NCBI GenBank assembly: GCA_943331295.2
Contig: CALQLA020000046.1
Coordinates: forward strand, 1-37,866
Reading direction: 5' to 3'
Origin: Bordetella parapertussis
Lineage (GTDB): Bacteria > Pseudomonadota > Gammaproteobacteria > Burkholderiales > Casimicrobiaceae
DNA: 37,866 bases
Shown: positions 8,004-15,883 of the stretch, one piece after another
Numbering within the stretch: position 1 is the stretch's first letter
Layout of the letters: each line of letters begins with the position of its first letter
Program-made: the position numbers and the translations under genes
Notes under the pieces: generated by a model
Seen by the model: the letters and a program-made list of their open reading frames with translations, nothing else
The model's database searches: none
What the model was told of the DNA's origin: nothing

Positions 8004-8339
8004 GGCGATCTCGCTCCGTGGATCGTTGGCGTTCCGTCCTGCAAGCTGCCGCGCGCACATCCACCGTGCGGCATCGCCGGACCGGACGCGGAGCGCTTGC
8101 ACCGATCCTGCTTTCACTGTGGGCCGATGCCGGTGCGCGAGTCTTGACCTGCATCAACACGCGGCGTGCGGCGTGCGCGCAGCGTCCGGCGCATTGGCGA
8201 TGTCCTGCGCCGGCATGCGTCATTGACCTGCGGCAAGACGTCGCGTCGTCGACCGTCCGATACTGGAAGCGCGGACACGCTGCGCTGTCGGTGGTGCAGT
8301 GCGCGGCAGCGGTGGCCCCGCGCCTGCCGGAGTACCGCC
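8004..8339. other. 336-bp divergent intergenic region between the Lcl-domain and subtilase genes
   Basis: It separates two divergently transcribed genes for secreted proteins. I see two FNR-like candidate sites (8144-8157 and 8223-8236) but no clear consensus -35/-10 pairs and no convincing small gene. Several open frames cross it but are Arg/Cys-rich read-through. Confidence 0.6.
8144..8157. promoter_or_regulatory. FNR/CRP-family-like palindrome
   Basis: TTGAC-CTGC-ATCAA differs by one base from the FNR core TTGAT-N4-ATCAA. It lies 141 bp upstream of the Lcl-gene start and 183 bp upstream of the subtilase ATG. A weaker relative, TTGAC-CTGC-GGCAA, is at 8223-8236, about 104 bp before the subtilase start. 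No promoter core positioned at the usual -41.5 distance could be assigned. Confidence 0.45.
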
Positions 8340-11129
8340 ATGACTTCGTTCCCACGGTGCGCATCCCTTTCGCGAGCGGCGATCGCCCTCGTTGTCGCAT
8401 TGCCGGCCCTCGCGGTGTTGCCGCCGGTGAATGCCGCGGGTGCCATCGCGCCCGGTCCCGCCGGACGCGTCGTCCTTGGTCAGGCGCGCGACGCGCCGCT
8501 CGCTGCGAGCACCGACGCCGACGTCCGGCGGACGCTCGGCGACCTGCGCGCCGTCGTCGCCGCGCGCGGCAGGGTCAGGCTGATCGCCGGCGTCCGCGTG
8601 CCTTTCGCGCCGGAGGGAACGCTTGCCGCCACCGATGCGCAGGCGCAGCGCAACGACATCGCGCAGGCGCAGCAGCGTGTCGAAGCGCGGTTGCCGGGGC
8701 AGGCTGCGGCAACCGTCACCCGTTTCACGGTCGTGCCCTTCATCGCGTTGGAGGCGGACGGCGCCGCGCTCGCCGCGCTCACGGAGATGCCCGAGATCAC
8801 CGACCTCCAGGAGGACGTGCCGGAGGCTTTCCTGCTGCCCGAAAGCGTGCCGCTCATCCGGGCCGATGCGGCGTGGGCGGCCGGGCATTCCGGCACCGGC
8901 TGGGCGGTCGCGGTCCTCGACACCGGTGTCGACCGGTCCCATCCGTTCCTCGCCGGGAAGGTCGTTTCCGAAGCCTGCTACTCGACGGCGTCCAACACCT
9001 ATTTCACGACGTCCGTGTGCCCCGGCGGATTCCCCGTGTCGACGGCGCCCGGTTCCGCCGGCCCCTGTCCCGCCAGCGTGCCGGGCTGCGAGCACGGGAC
9101 GCATGTCGCGGGCACCGCCGCGGGCCTTGGCACCGCGTTCTCCGGCGTGGCGAAGGGGGCGAGCATCATCTCCATCACCACCGCGTCGATCCTGGAGAGC
9201 GCGTCGTCGTGCAAGGACGGCGCGCCCTGCCTCACGTCCTATCCGTCGGACCAGGTGGCGGCGCTGGAGCGCGTCTACGCGCTGCGCGGGGACTTCAACA
9301 TCGCCGCGGTGAACATGAGCCTGGGCAGCGGCCGGTACTACTCCCGTTCCACCTGCGATGCGGCGAATCTTTCGCGCAAGGCGATCATCGACACGCTGCG
9401 CGCCGCGGGCATCGTCACGATCGTGGCGTCCGGCAACAACGGCTACGTGGACAGCCTCAACGCGCCGGCGTGCATTTCCAGTGCGGTCGCCACAGGCGCC
9501 ACGCTCGATGCCGCCGGCATCGACAACAGCGGGCTGGGCTGGAGCGGCGGGCCGTCCGGCGCCGACGTTGTCGGCCATTTCACCAACATCGCGCCGTTCC
9601 TCGACCTGCTCGCACCGGGCCGCCTGATCAAGTCGTCGATCCCCGGCGGCGGATTCCGCGAGATGTGGGGCACGTCGTTGGCGGCGCCGCACGTCGCCGG
9701 CTGCTGGGCGATCCTGAAGTCGGCCAGGCCGGCCGCGACGCCCGACCAGGTCCTGCAGGCGATGAAATATGCGGGGACGCTCGTGCACGACTGGCGCGTC
9801 GACATCGCGCGGCCGCGGATCGACTGCAAGGCCACGCTGGATTACCTCGTCGCGGCGGACCCGAACCTGTCGGCCAACCCGGGCTTCGAGAGCGGACCGG
9901 TGGGCTGGGTCCAGACCGCCACGGGCACCGGCATCATCATCACCGAATCCGCCGACTTCATCCCGCATGCCGGCAGCTGGTACGCGTGGTTCGGCGGCTA
10001 TGTCAGCGGCAACGACACGCTGCACCAGGACATCGCGATCCCCGCCGGGCCCGGCGAGGCGTACGTCCGGTTCTGGTACCGCATCGAGACGAAGGAAACC
10101 TCGGCGACCGAGGTCCACGACACGCTGGACGTCGCGGTGTACAGCACCGCCGGCGGCGCGCGGCTCGCCGGCCTCGCCCGCCTGTCGAACCTCGACCGGA
10201 CGCGAGGGTGGGTCCATAGCCCGCCGCTCGACGTGTCGGCATTCCGGGGCCGGACGATCCGGCTGCGCTTCTCCGCCGACAACGACGCTGCCGCCGTCAC
10301 CGATTTCCTCGTCGACGACGTCACGCTCGAGGCCCCCGGGTCCGGCAGCTACCAGGGAATGTGGTGGAATGCGCCGGCCGATTCGGAGCCGGGCTGGGGG
10401 ATCAATTTCGCGCACCAGGGCGACGTCGTGTTCGCGACGTGGTTCACGTTCGGCGCGGACGGCAATCCGCTCTGGCTCGTCGCGGCGGCGGGGCGCACCG
10501 GACCCGGCGCCTTCGCCGGGAAGCTCTACACGGGCACCGGCCCGCCGTTCGACGCGGTGCCGTTCGATCCGGCGCGGGTGGTTCCGGTCGAGACGGGAAC
10601 CGCGGCGTTCGCGTTCACGGGTCGCGACGACGCCACGTTCACGTGGACGATCGACGGCGTGACGCGGACGAAGAACCTCACGCGGGAGGTGTTCGCGAGC
10701 CCGGTGCCGGCCTGCGCCTGGAGCGCGCAGGCCGATCTCGCCGCGTCCCGCAACTACCAGGACATGTGGTGGGCCGCGCCCGCGGGTTCGGAGTCGGGCT
10801 GGGGGATCAACTTCGCGCACCAGGGCGACACGGTCTTCGCCACCTGGTTCACCTTCGGCTTCGACGGCAGGCCGCTGTGGTTCGTCGCGGCAGCGGCGAA
10901 GACCGCGGCGAATGCGTACGCGGGTGACGTGTACACCGGCACCGGGCCGCCGTACTCGGCGGCGCGGTTCGACGCCGCGCGGGTCGTGGCGAAGCTGGCC
11001 GGAACGGCGACCTTCACCTTCGCCGACGGCAACCACGGCACGTTCGCGTGGGACGTCTACGGCGTTGCGCGAAGCCGTGCGATCACGCGGGAGATCTTCG
11101 GCCCGGGCGGCGGCACCGCCTGCCGCTGA
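8340..11129 (+). CDS. Secreted S8 subtilisin-family serine protease with two C-terminal beta repeats
   Basis: 929 residues. Signal peptide about 1-33 (a hydrophobic run then NAAGA), then a prodomain-like region about 60-165. The peptidase domain has D194 (AVLDTGVD), H252 (EHGTHVAGTAAG), oxyanion Asn in VASGNN (about 366) and S446 (WGTSLAAPHVAG). Residues about 510-665 (NPGFESGP... to LVDDVTLE) resemble a jelly-roll carbohydrate-binding or MAM-like domain. Residues about 671-786 and 806-920 are the YQ(G/D)MWW...REVFA/REIF repeats also found in the neighbouring Lcl-domain protein. Paired cysteines around the active site suggest disulphides. The start at 8340 begins a clean signal peptide; an earlier in-frame start adds 58 basic residues and is rejected. 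The substrate is unknown. Confidence 0.9.
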   Translation: MTSFPRCASLSRAAIALVVALPALAVLPPVNAAGAIAPGPAGRVVLGQARDAPLAASTDADVRRTLGDLRAVVAARGRVRLIAGVRVPFAPEGTLAATDAQAQRNDIAQAQQRVEARLPGQAAATVTRFTVVPFIALEADGAALAALTEMPEITDLQEDVPEAFLLPESVPLIRADAAWAAGHSGTGWAVAVLDTGVDRSHPFLAGKVVSEACYSTASNTYFTTSVCPGGFPVSTAPGSAGPCPASVPGCEHGTHVAGTAAGLGTAFSGVAKGASIISITTASILESASSCKDGAPCLTSYPSDQVAALERVYALRGDFNIAAVNMSLGSGRYYSRSTCDAANLSRKAIIDTLRAAGIVTIVASGNNGYVDSLNAPACISSAVATGATLDAAGIDNSGLGWSGGPSGADVVGHFTNIAPFLDLLAPGRLIKSSIPGGGFREMWGTSLAAPHVAGCWAILKSARPAATPDQVLQAMKYAGTLVHDWRVDIARPRIDCKATLDYLVAADPNLSANPGFESGPVGWVQTATGTGIIITESADFIPHAGSWYAWFGGYVSGNDTLHQDIAIPAGPGEAYVRFWYRIETKETSATEVHDTLDVAVYSTAGGARLAGLARLSNLDRTRGWVHSPPLDVSAFRGRTIRLRFSADNDAAAVTDFLVDDVTLEAPGSGSYQGMWWNAPADSEPGWGINFAHQGDVVFATWFTFGADGNPLWLVAAAGRTGPGAFAGKLYTGTGPPFDAVPFDPARVVPVETGTAAFAFTGRDDATFTWTIDGVTRTKNLTREVFASPVPACAWSAQADLAASRNYQDMWWAAPAGSESGWGINFAHQGDTVFATWFTFGFDGRPLWFVAAAAKTAANAYAGDVYTGTGPPYSAARFDAARVVAKLAGTATFTFADGNHGTFAWDVYGVARSRAITREIFGPGGGTACR

Positions 11130-11131
11130 CG

Positions 11132-11158
11132 GGGCGCGCGGCTGCCCGAGCCGCGCCC
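11132..11158 (+). terminator. Possible terminator hairpin after the subtilase gene
   Basis: A GC-rich stem, GGGCGCGCGGCT pairing with AGCCGCGCCC around a GCCCG loop (one bulge), lies 2 bp after the subtilase stop. No U-tract follows, so intrinsic termination is uncertain. Confidence 0.35.
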
Positions 11159-11183
11159 GGGCGCCGGCGGCCCGGATACGAAC

Positions 11184-11189
11184 TACAAT
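11184..11189 (+). promoter_or_regulatory. -10 element for the VOC/GT2 pair
   Basis: TACAAT lies in the 175-bp gap after the subtilase gene. Transcription would start near 11196 and run through the pentamer array into the TTG start at 11305. No good -35 is visible. Confidence 0.45.
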
Positions 11190-11230
11190 CGGGTCGCACG
11201 CCCCAGCCGCGACCGGCGTCTGCGCGCCGT

Positions 11231-11290
11231 ATCGCACCGCATCGCACCGCACCGCACCGCACCGCACCGCACCGCACCGCACCGCACCGA
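11231..11290 (+). repeat. Pentanucleotide microsatellite, 12 units of ACCGC
   Basis: Twelve consecutive 5-bp units: ACCGC throughout, except ATCGC at units 1 and 3 and ACCGA at unit 12. It ends 4 bp before the GGAGG ribosome-binding site of the next gene, inside its predicted 5' leader. Such perfect short tandem arrays are prone to slipped-strand length change. Confidence 0.9.
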
Positions 11291-11304
11291 CGAACGGAGG
11301 ACCC

Positions 11305-11727
11305 TTGGCCGACCAACCCCTCGCACCTGCTCCCATTCCCATCGCGGGCCTCGCCCATATCGGCGTCCGCGTGCACGACGTCGAGCGCTCGGTCGCGTTC
11401 TACGCGCTGCTCGGATTCCGGAAGACGGCGGGCCCGATCGGCCCCGAGCCCGTCGCGATCCTCGAGCATCCCAGCGGGCTCGAGATCAACCTCGTGCTCA
11501 ATGCGCCCGACGGCGCGGCGCCGAACATCCTGATGGACGTGCCAGCGAAGCATCCGGGCACCACGCACTTCGCGCTGCTGTGCCCCGACATCATGGCCGC
11601 GAAGGAGCAGCTCGCGGCCGCCGGCATCCCGCTGTCGGGCGGCCCGATCCGCTTCGGCCCGGGGGCGCAGGGCATCTTCGTCCGCGATCCCGATCGCAAC
11701 GTGATCGAGCTGCATCAACGCGGCTGA
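11305..11727 (+). CDS. VOC-superfamily (glyoxalase-like) protein
   Basis: 140 residues made of two beta-alpha-beta-beta-beta modules of the vicinal oxygen chelate fold. Candidate metal ligands are H18 (LAHIGVRVHD), E60 (GLEINLVL), H88 (TTHFALLCPD) and E135 (DRNVIELHQ), the His-Glu-His-Glu set of glyoxalase I-like enzymes. The RDPDRNVIEL ending is typical. The TTG start at 11305 follows CGGAGG and gives the usual length. It sits 10 bp upstream of a glycosyltransferase gene, so the two are probably one transcript. It could be a lyase, isomerase, dioxygenase or resistance protein; the substrate cannot be told. Confidence 0.85.
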   Translation: MADQPLAPAPIPIAGLAHIGVRVHDVERSVAFYALLGFRKTAGPIGPEPVAILEHPSGLEINLVLNAPDGAAPNILMDVPAKHPGTTHFALLCPDIMAAKEQLAAAGIPLSGGPIRFGPGAQGIFVRDPDRNVIELHQRG

Positions 11728-11737
11728 TCCACGGCAC

Positions 11738-12802
11738 GTGAGAGTCAGCGTCGTCGTCATCAGCCGGAACGAGGCTCCGCGCCTCCGGCTGGCGCTCGCG
11801 TCGTACGAGCGGGCGGTGGCCAGCGCCGCTGCCGGCGGCATCCCCGCCGAGATCGTCGTCGTCGATGACGGCTCGACCGACGCCACGCGCGAAGTGATCG
11901 CCGCGTCGACCGCGGTACTGCCGCTCGTCGCGATCCACAATCCGACCGGAACCGGCATCGCCGAGGCGAGGAACCGGGGCGCCGCAGCAGCGACCGGCGA
12001 CGTCCTGCTGTTCATGGATGGAGACGTGCTGCTCGCGCCCGATGGCCTCGTCGCGCATGCAGAGGCCCACGGCGGACGGGCGCAGCCCGCGATCGTGCGC
12101 GGCGCCTCCTCGCATCTGCGCTGCACGCGAGCGTTCCTGGACCCGCAGGACGGCACGCCGTTTCCGGGACAGGAGGAGGCCGTCGCACGGATGGGCGCGG
12201 AACTCGCCGGCAGCATTGTCACCGCGGCCGACGTGCGCGACAGGTTCGACACGATCGACGCGCGGGCGCGCCCCGGCATCTATGTCGGCAGCGTCAATGC
12301 CGACCTCTATGCGGCTGAGATCGAGGCGCTCGTCGCCGACGGCGGGCGCGACGTCTGCTGGATGTCGGTGCCGGGCCACAACGTGTCGATCCCGCGCGCG
12401 GCGTTCGCTGCGTCGGGCGGGTACGACGGCCGGCAGATTCCCGTCGAGCCTCGCGAGTTGGGCCTGCGCCTGTGCGAGGCCGGCCTCGACGTTGCCTATG
12501 CCGGGCGGGCGCGGAGCTATCACCTCGCGCACAAGGGGCGAGGGCGGGATCCGCTTTCGGGGCGGCAGGACTGGATCACCGCTTTCTTCGGCCGGCATTC
12601 GGCGCCGGCGGCCAAGCTCATGCTGGTGTTCTGGCACAGCATCGCGCGGTCGAAGGCGATTCCTGCCGACGCGCGGATCGATTCGATCCTTCACCTCGCC
12701 CGTATCCTGCGCGCCGGGGCTGCGCCCCGCTACGAAAGCGTCTTTCGCGATCTCGTCGCCGCCGCGGCGGCCGAGTCGCCACCGGCGCTGCTCGCCCGCT
12801 GA
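11738..12802 (+). CDS. Family 2 glycosyltransferase
   Basis: 354 residues, GT-A fold, no signal peptide or strong membrane segment, so a cytoplasmic or peripheral enzyme. The N-terminal MRVSVVVISRNEAPRL and VVVDDGSTDATREVI (DDGSTD, residues 43-48) bind the nucleotide sugar; DGD at 94-96 is the metal-binding DxD. GHNVSIPRAAFAASGGYD followed by E-L-G-L-R-L matches the acceptor-side segment of GT2 enzymes with a galactosyltransferase-like C-terminal half. The GTG start at 11738 gives a complete family N terminus. The gene meets the next one tail to tail with only 5 bp between stops. Donor and acceptor are unknown. Confidence 0.88.
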   Translation: MRVSVVVISRNEAPRLRLALASYERAVASAAAGGIPAEIVVVDDGSTDATREVIAASTAVLPLVAIHNPTGTGIAEARNRGAAAATGDVLLFMDGDVLLAPDGLVAHAEAHGGRAQPAIVRGASSHLRCTRAFLDPQDGTPFPGQEEAVARMGAELAGSIVTAADVRDRFDTIDARARPGIYVGSVNADLYAAEIEALVADGGRDVCWMSVPGHNVSIPRAAFAASGGYDGRQIPVEPRELGLRLCEAGLDVAYAGRARSYHLAHKGRGRDPLSGRQDWITAFFGRHSAPAAKLMLVFWHSIARSKAIPADARIDSILHLARILRAGAAPRYESVFRDLVAAAAAESPPALLAR

Positions 12803-12807
12803 CCGGG

Positions 12808-14046
12808 CTACGACGTTCCGGGTGCGGCCGGCGCGAGCGCCTGCAGGAAGCCGATGAATCCGGCGAACTCGCGCGCTTCGCGCGCCTCGAGCTCGCGCGT
12901 GCGTGCCGCCGCTTTCGCGCGCCATCCGTCGAGGTCGGCGAGCACCTCCGCGATCGCGTCGATCCAGTCACGGCCGTCGGCAAAGTACGGCACGATCCGG
13001 GCCCCGTTGCCGACGGCTTCGACGATCGCCGGGTAGTCCGTCGCTGCGACCGGCGTGCCGGCCTGCATCGCCTCCACCGGCGCCATGCCGTAGCCTTCGA
13101 AGCGGCTCGGGAACATGAACACCTGCGCTGCGCGGTAGAACGCCTCCATCGTCCGCACGTACGGCAGCATCGCGACGCGCCCGTCGCGCGCGCGAAGCGC
13201 ATCGCCGATCATCGGGGTGAAGCCGTCGAAGGCCTGGCCCCACCCCCCCTGCAGCACGCGGAACCGCCAGCCTCGCCGGTTGAACAGGATGACGTTGGCC
13301 ATGTTGAGCGCGCCCTTCTGCAGCAGCGGGTTGACCATCGCGACGTCGACCGGCGCGAGGTCCGTCGCGGGCGCGTCGTGCGCCGTCGTCGCCGCCGGCG
13401 GCAGCAACGGATGCAGGACGAATTTCGGCACCTCGTCCAACGGGTCGATGAAACGCATCGACCACTCCGAGCACGACAGCACGAACGCGGGTTCGTAGAA
13501 CAGCGGCGAGCCCGCCGCATCATGGAATGCCCGCGTCCCCCGCGCGCGCGCCTTGGCGCGCTGCTCGTCGACGATCCGCCCGGCCGCCCGGTTCCAGTCG
13601 CCGCACTCGGCGTAGGCGGCGAGGAGGCTGCCGACGGTGCGCGGCCCGAGGTCGTGATGGATGGCGCCGACGCACGCGCCGGTACCGCGCAGCCGGGCGA
13701 CGAGCCGCGGCGTCGCCGGCGAAAAGCCCGGTCGCAGCAGCGGCGCGTTGCAGAGGACATGCGTGAAGCGGTGACGTTTCGCCCACTCGCCGACGGCGTC
13801 GCACCACGCTGCGTGCTCCGGTCCCTCGAGGTACCGGCGGAAGGCCTTCATCGACGTCGGGTCCGGGCCGGGGCCGGTGCGCTGCACGTCGACGTCGCCG
13901 TTGTCGCGGTCCGCCACGGCCGCCGACGTCGTGATCGCCTCGACGGCGATCCCGGCCGCCAGCAGCGCGCGCGCGAGGCGGTGCACATACACTTCGCCGC
14001 CGCCGAAGTGCGGCAGCCACCACAGCGATACGATGCCGATCTTCAT
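12808..14046 (-). CDS. Family 4-like (GT-B) glycosyltransferase
   Basis: 412 residues. The N terminus MKIGIVSLWWLPHFGGGEVYVHRLARAL is the acceptor-binding Rossmann half with its Gly-rich loop. The C-terminal half carries FPSRFEGYGMAPVEAMQAGTP, the E-x7-E motif (E317, E325) of retaining GT4 enzymes. It is probably cytoplasmic. The ATG at 14046 overlaps the stop of the upstream transglutaminase-like gene as ATGA, implying coupled translation. It is convergent with the GT2 gene, so the two transferases may serve one glycan although they are on different transcripts (inference). Confidence 0.87.
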   Translation of the reverse strand: MKIGIVSLWWLPHFGGGEVYVHRLARALLAAGIAVEAITTSAAVADRDNGDVDVQRTGPGPDPTSMKAFRRYLEGPEHAAWCDAVGEWAKRHRFTHVLCNAPLLRPGFSPATPRLVARLRGTGACVGAIHHDLGPRTVGSLLAAYAECGDWNRAAGRIVDEQRAKARARGTRAFHDAAGSPLFYEPAFVLSCSEWSMRFIDPLDEVPKFVLHPLLPPAATTAHDAPATDLAPVDVAMVNPLLQKGALNMANVILFNRRGWRFRVLQGGWGQAFDGFTPMIGDALRARDGRVAMLPYVRTMEAFYRAAQVFMFPSRFEGYGMAPVEAMQAGTPVAATDYPAIVEAVGNGARIVPYFADGRDWIDAIAEVLADLDGWRAKAAARTRELEAREAREFAGFIGFLQALAPAAPGTS

Positions 14047-15362
14047 GCGCCTCCCCCCGCCGGATCGGCCGGCCCCGTGCATGCAGCCACGCGGATCGTG
14101 TCGCGCAGCAGCCACGCGCGCTCGTCGAGGCAGCCCAGCGTGAGTTCGGTGCCCCCGCCGTCACGTCGCTTCGCGAGCCGCTGGAGGATATACCATGCGT
14201 CGGGCACGGCGACACCGACCGCGCCGGTGAACGTCACCGGCAGGCGCTGTGTCGTGAGCCGAGGATCGAGGTGCCCGAGGAAGCGGCCGCTCCACTCGGT
14301 GTCGTCCTGCCGCCGTGCCGCGAGGAAGGCGCCGAAGATGTCGACGGGCAGCCAGCCCAGCGGCGGCAGCAGCACCTCGAGCCATGAATGCTGCGACGGC
14401 GCGACCGGATACAGGACGGCGCCGGTGACGATGCGCGCCGGGATGCCGCGGGCGCGCGCGAGCGCCGCGAACAGCGCCGAGCCGGTGTGGCAATCGCACC
14501 AGCCGCGCGCGATGACCGCGGCGAGCGGGTCGCCGGGATCGAGTTCGTCGTAGTGGATGAAGCCGACGTGCATCCGCTTGACGAAGTGGTCCCAGATGGA
14601 CCGGACGATGCGCGCCGGCCGCGCGCGAGGGCCGGCCAGCGCGGCGGCGAGTTCCACGACCGCCGGGGTGACGCGGATCAGCCCCTCGCGCGGCCGGGTG
14701 TGCAGGCGGTATTCCTCCGAGCCGGTGTCGTAGGGCGCATCCGGCGCATCGGCAGCGAGCGGCGTGCCCGACGCGGTGCCGGCGAGATCGGCCGTCACCT
14801 CGATCGCAAGCGACGGCTGCGCCGGCCGGGGCATCGCGAAGCGAAGTTCCAGCCGCCCCGGGCTGCGAAGCTCGATCGCATCCGGCACCGCGGCGTCGTG
14901 CGTCGAGCGGAGCGCCGCAGCGGAATCGCCGTCGACCGGGACCGGAAGCCGCAGCCGCACCGGCGTCCCGGCCGCGATGCCGTGCAGGTTGAATTCGCGG
15001 CGGAAAGTCAGGGCGAAACGCGTCGCCGCTGTGATCCGCGCCTGCATTTCACGGACCATCCGGCGCGACGACGCGACCTGACGGGTGAGAAAGACCGGGT
15101 CGCCGTCGCGCAGCCATGCGGCGAGCGGAAAATTGCAGGCCTCGCACGGGTCGAACCGGCGCTCGCCGTCCACCACCGAGAACGGGAGGCCCTCGACGAT
15201 CCAGCGCTCGAGCAGGGCGGCGGCGTCGGCGGTTGCCCTTCCCGGGTCCGCCGCAGCCTCGTAGGGCCAGAGATTGCGGACGAGGCAGTCGACGATCCGC
15301 GCTGCATCGACGACGCGGAAGCGACCGTCGCCGCGCGTGCCGAGATCGGGCGGGCGGCTCAC
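14043..15362 (-). CDS. Transglutaminase-like cysteine-peptidase-fold protein
   Basis: 439 residues. The C-terminal transglutaminase-like core is plain: GWCDCHTGSALFAALARARGIPAR supplies the Cys (C291, or less likely C289), QHSWLEV the His (H325) and WLPVDIF the Asp (D341), in the correct order and spacing. The first 230 residues are not recognised; they include a CxxC pair (C73/C76). No signal peptide is seen, which is unusual for this superfamily, whose bacterial members are often exported proteases or amidases. GTG start at 15362, preceded on the coding strand by GAAGGCAG. The stop overlaps the GT4 start by 4 bp. The target is unknown; amide hydrolysis or transfer on a glycoconjugate is possible. 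Confidence 0.8.
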   Translation of the reverse strand: MSRPPDLGTRGDGRFRVVDAARIVDCLVRNLWPYEAAADPGRATADAAALLERWIVEGLPFSVVDGERRFDPCEACNFPLAAWLRDGDPVFLTRQVASSRRMVREMQARITAATRFALTFRREFNLHGIAAGTPVRLRLPVPVDGDSAAALRSTHDAAVPDAIELRSPGRLELRFAMPRPAQPSLAIEVTADLAGTASGTPLAADAPDAPYDTGSEEYRLHTRPREGLIRVTPAVVELAAALAGPRARPARIVRSIWDHFVKRMHVGFIHYDELDPGDPLAAVIARGWCDCHTGSALFAALARARGIPARIVTGAVLYPVAPSQHSWLEVLLPPLGWLPVDIFGAFLAARRQDDTEWSGRFLGHLDPRLTTQRLPVTFTGAVGVAVPDAWYILQRLAKRRDGGGTELTLGCLDERAWLLRDTIRVAACTGPADPAGGGA

Positions 15363-15453
15363 GGGACTGCCTTCGCGCCGCGAACGAAGGCAGGCCCCTT
15401 CCGCGTGCCTGGCCGGGCCCGTGGCCGCGGGCTCGGACGCGCAGGCGTTGCGG

Positions 15454-15459
15454 TAGAAT
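15454..15459 (+). promoter_or_regulatory. -10 element for the lipoyl-like/SGNH operon
   Basis: TAGAAT lies 59 bp before the TTG at 15518, in the gap between divergent operons. The same hexamer precedes several other genes in the window. No clear -35. Confidence 0.45.
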
Positions 15460-15517
15460 CGGGGCCGGTCATCTGCATGACCGCGCGCAGTTCGGCGCAG
15501 TCCAGGAGTAACGCGAA

Positions 15518-15883
15518 TTGCTGCTGACGCTCACGCTTCCCCGGATCGGCGAACACATGACCACGGCCGTGGTGCGCACCCTCCACGGCGCGCCGGGCTC
15601 CGCGCTCGGGATGGGGGCGAAACTCCTCGACGTCGCCGTCGATCTCTCCGCCGTCGCCGCGCAGGATTGCCCGCCCGTCGCGCTGTACCGGATCGCACTG
15701 CGCGACCGCTGCTGGCTGCGCGAGTGGTGCGTGGCCCCCGGCGCGGAACACGGCATCGGTGACCTGCTGGCCCGGTTCACGACCGAGGCCGACGAGCCGC
15801 TGACCGGCCCGCCTGCGCGCGCCGTCCGCATCGCGATCGCCGGCATCGTCGATCCGTCGGAGTGGTGGGGTGGTCCGGCGTGA
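15518..15883 (+). CDS. Lipoyl-domain-like protein lacking the lipoylated lysine
   Basis: 121 residues. LLTLTLPRIGEHMTTAVVRTLHGAPGSALG... aligns by eye with the start of E2 lipoyl domains (LP-x-IGE, W/H-x-x-x-G, then LLDVAVD). At the place of the D-K-A hairpin it reads V-D-L-S-A-V, so Leu43 replaces the lysine that carries lipoate. The rest (45-121) is not recognised. The TTG start at 15518 has AGGAG upstream. It overlaps the next gene as GTGA. It may be a structural or partner-binding relative of the true lipoyl protein encoded 1.7 kb away on the opposite strand. The family assignment is tentative. Confidence 0.6.
   Translation: MLLTLTLPRIGEHMTTAVVRTLHGAPGSALGMGAKLLDVAVDLSAVAAQDCPPVALYRIALRDRCWLREWCVAPGAEHGIGDLLARFTTEADEPLTGPPARAVRIAIAGIVDPSEWWGGPA

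Noticed and set aside
11231..11290. Pentamer array as part of the VOC coding sequence
   Set aside because: It is in frame but would encode a Thr/Ala/Pro/His repeat ahead of a normal VOC N terminus; a ribosome-binding site and TTG lie between.
8220..11342. A 1040-codon open frame on the minus strand opposite the subtilase
   Set aside because: The Arg/Gly-rich translation with no domain mirrors the plus-strand gene; it is a GC-rich shadow.
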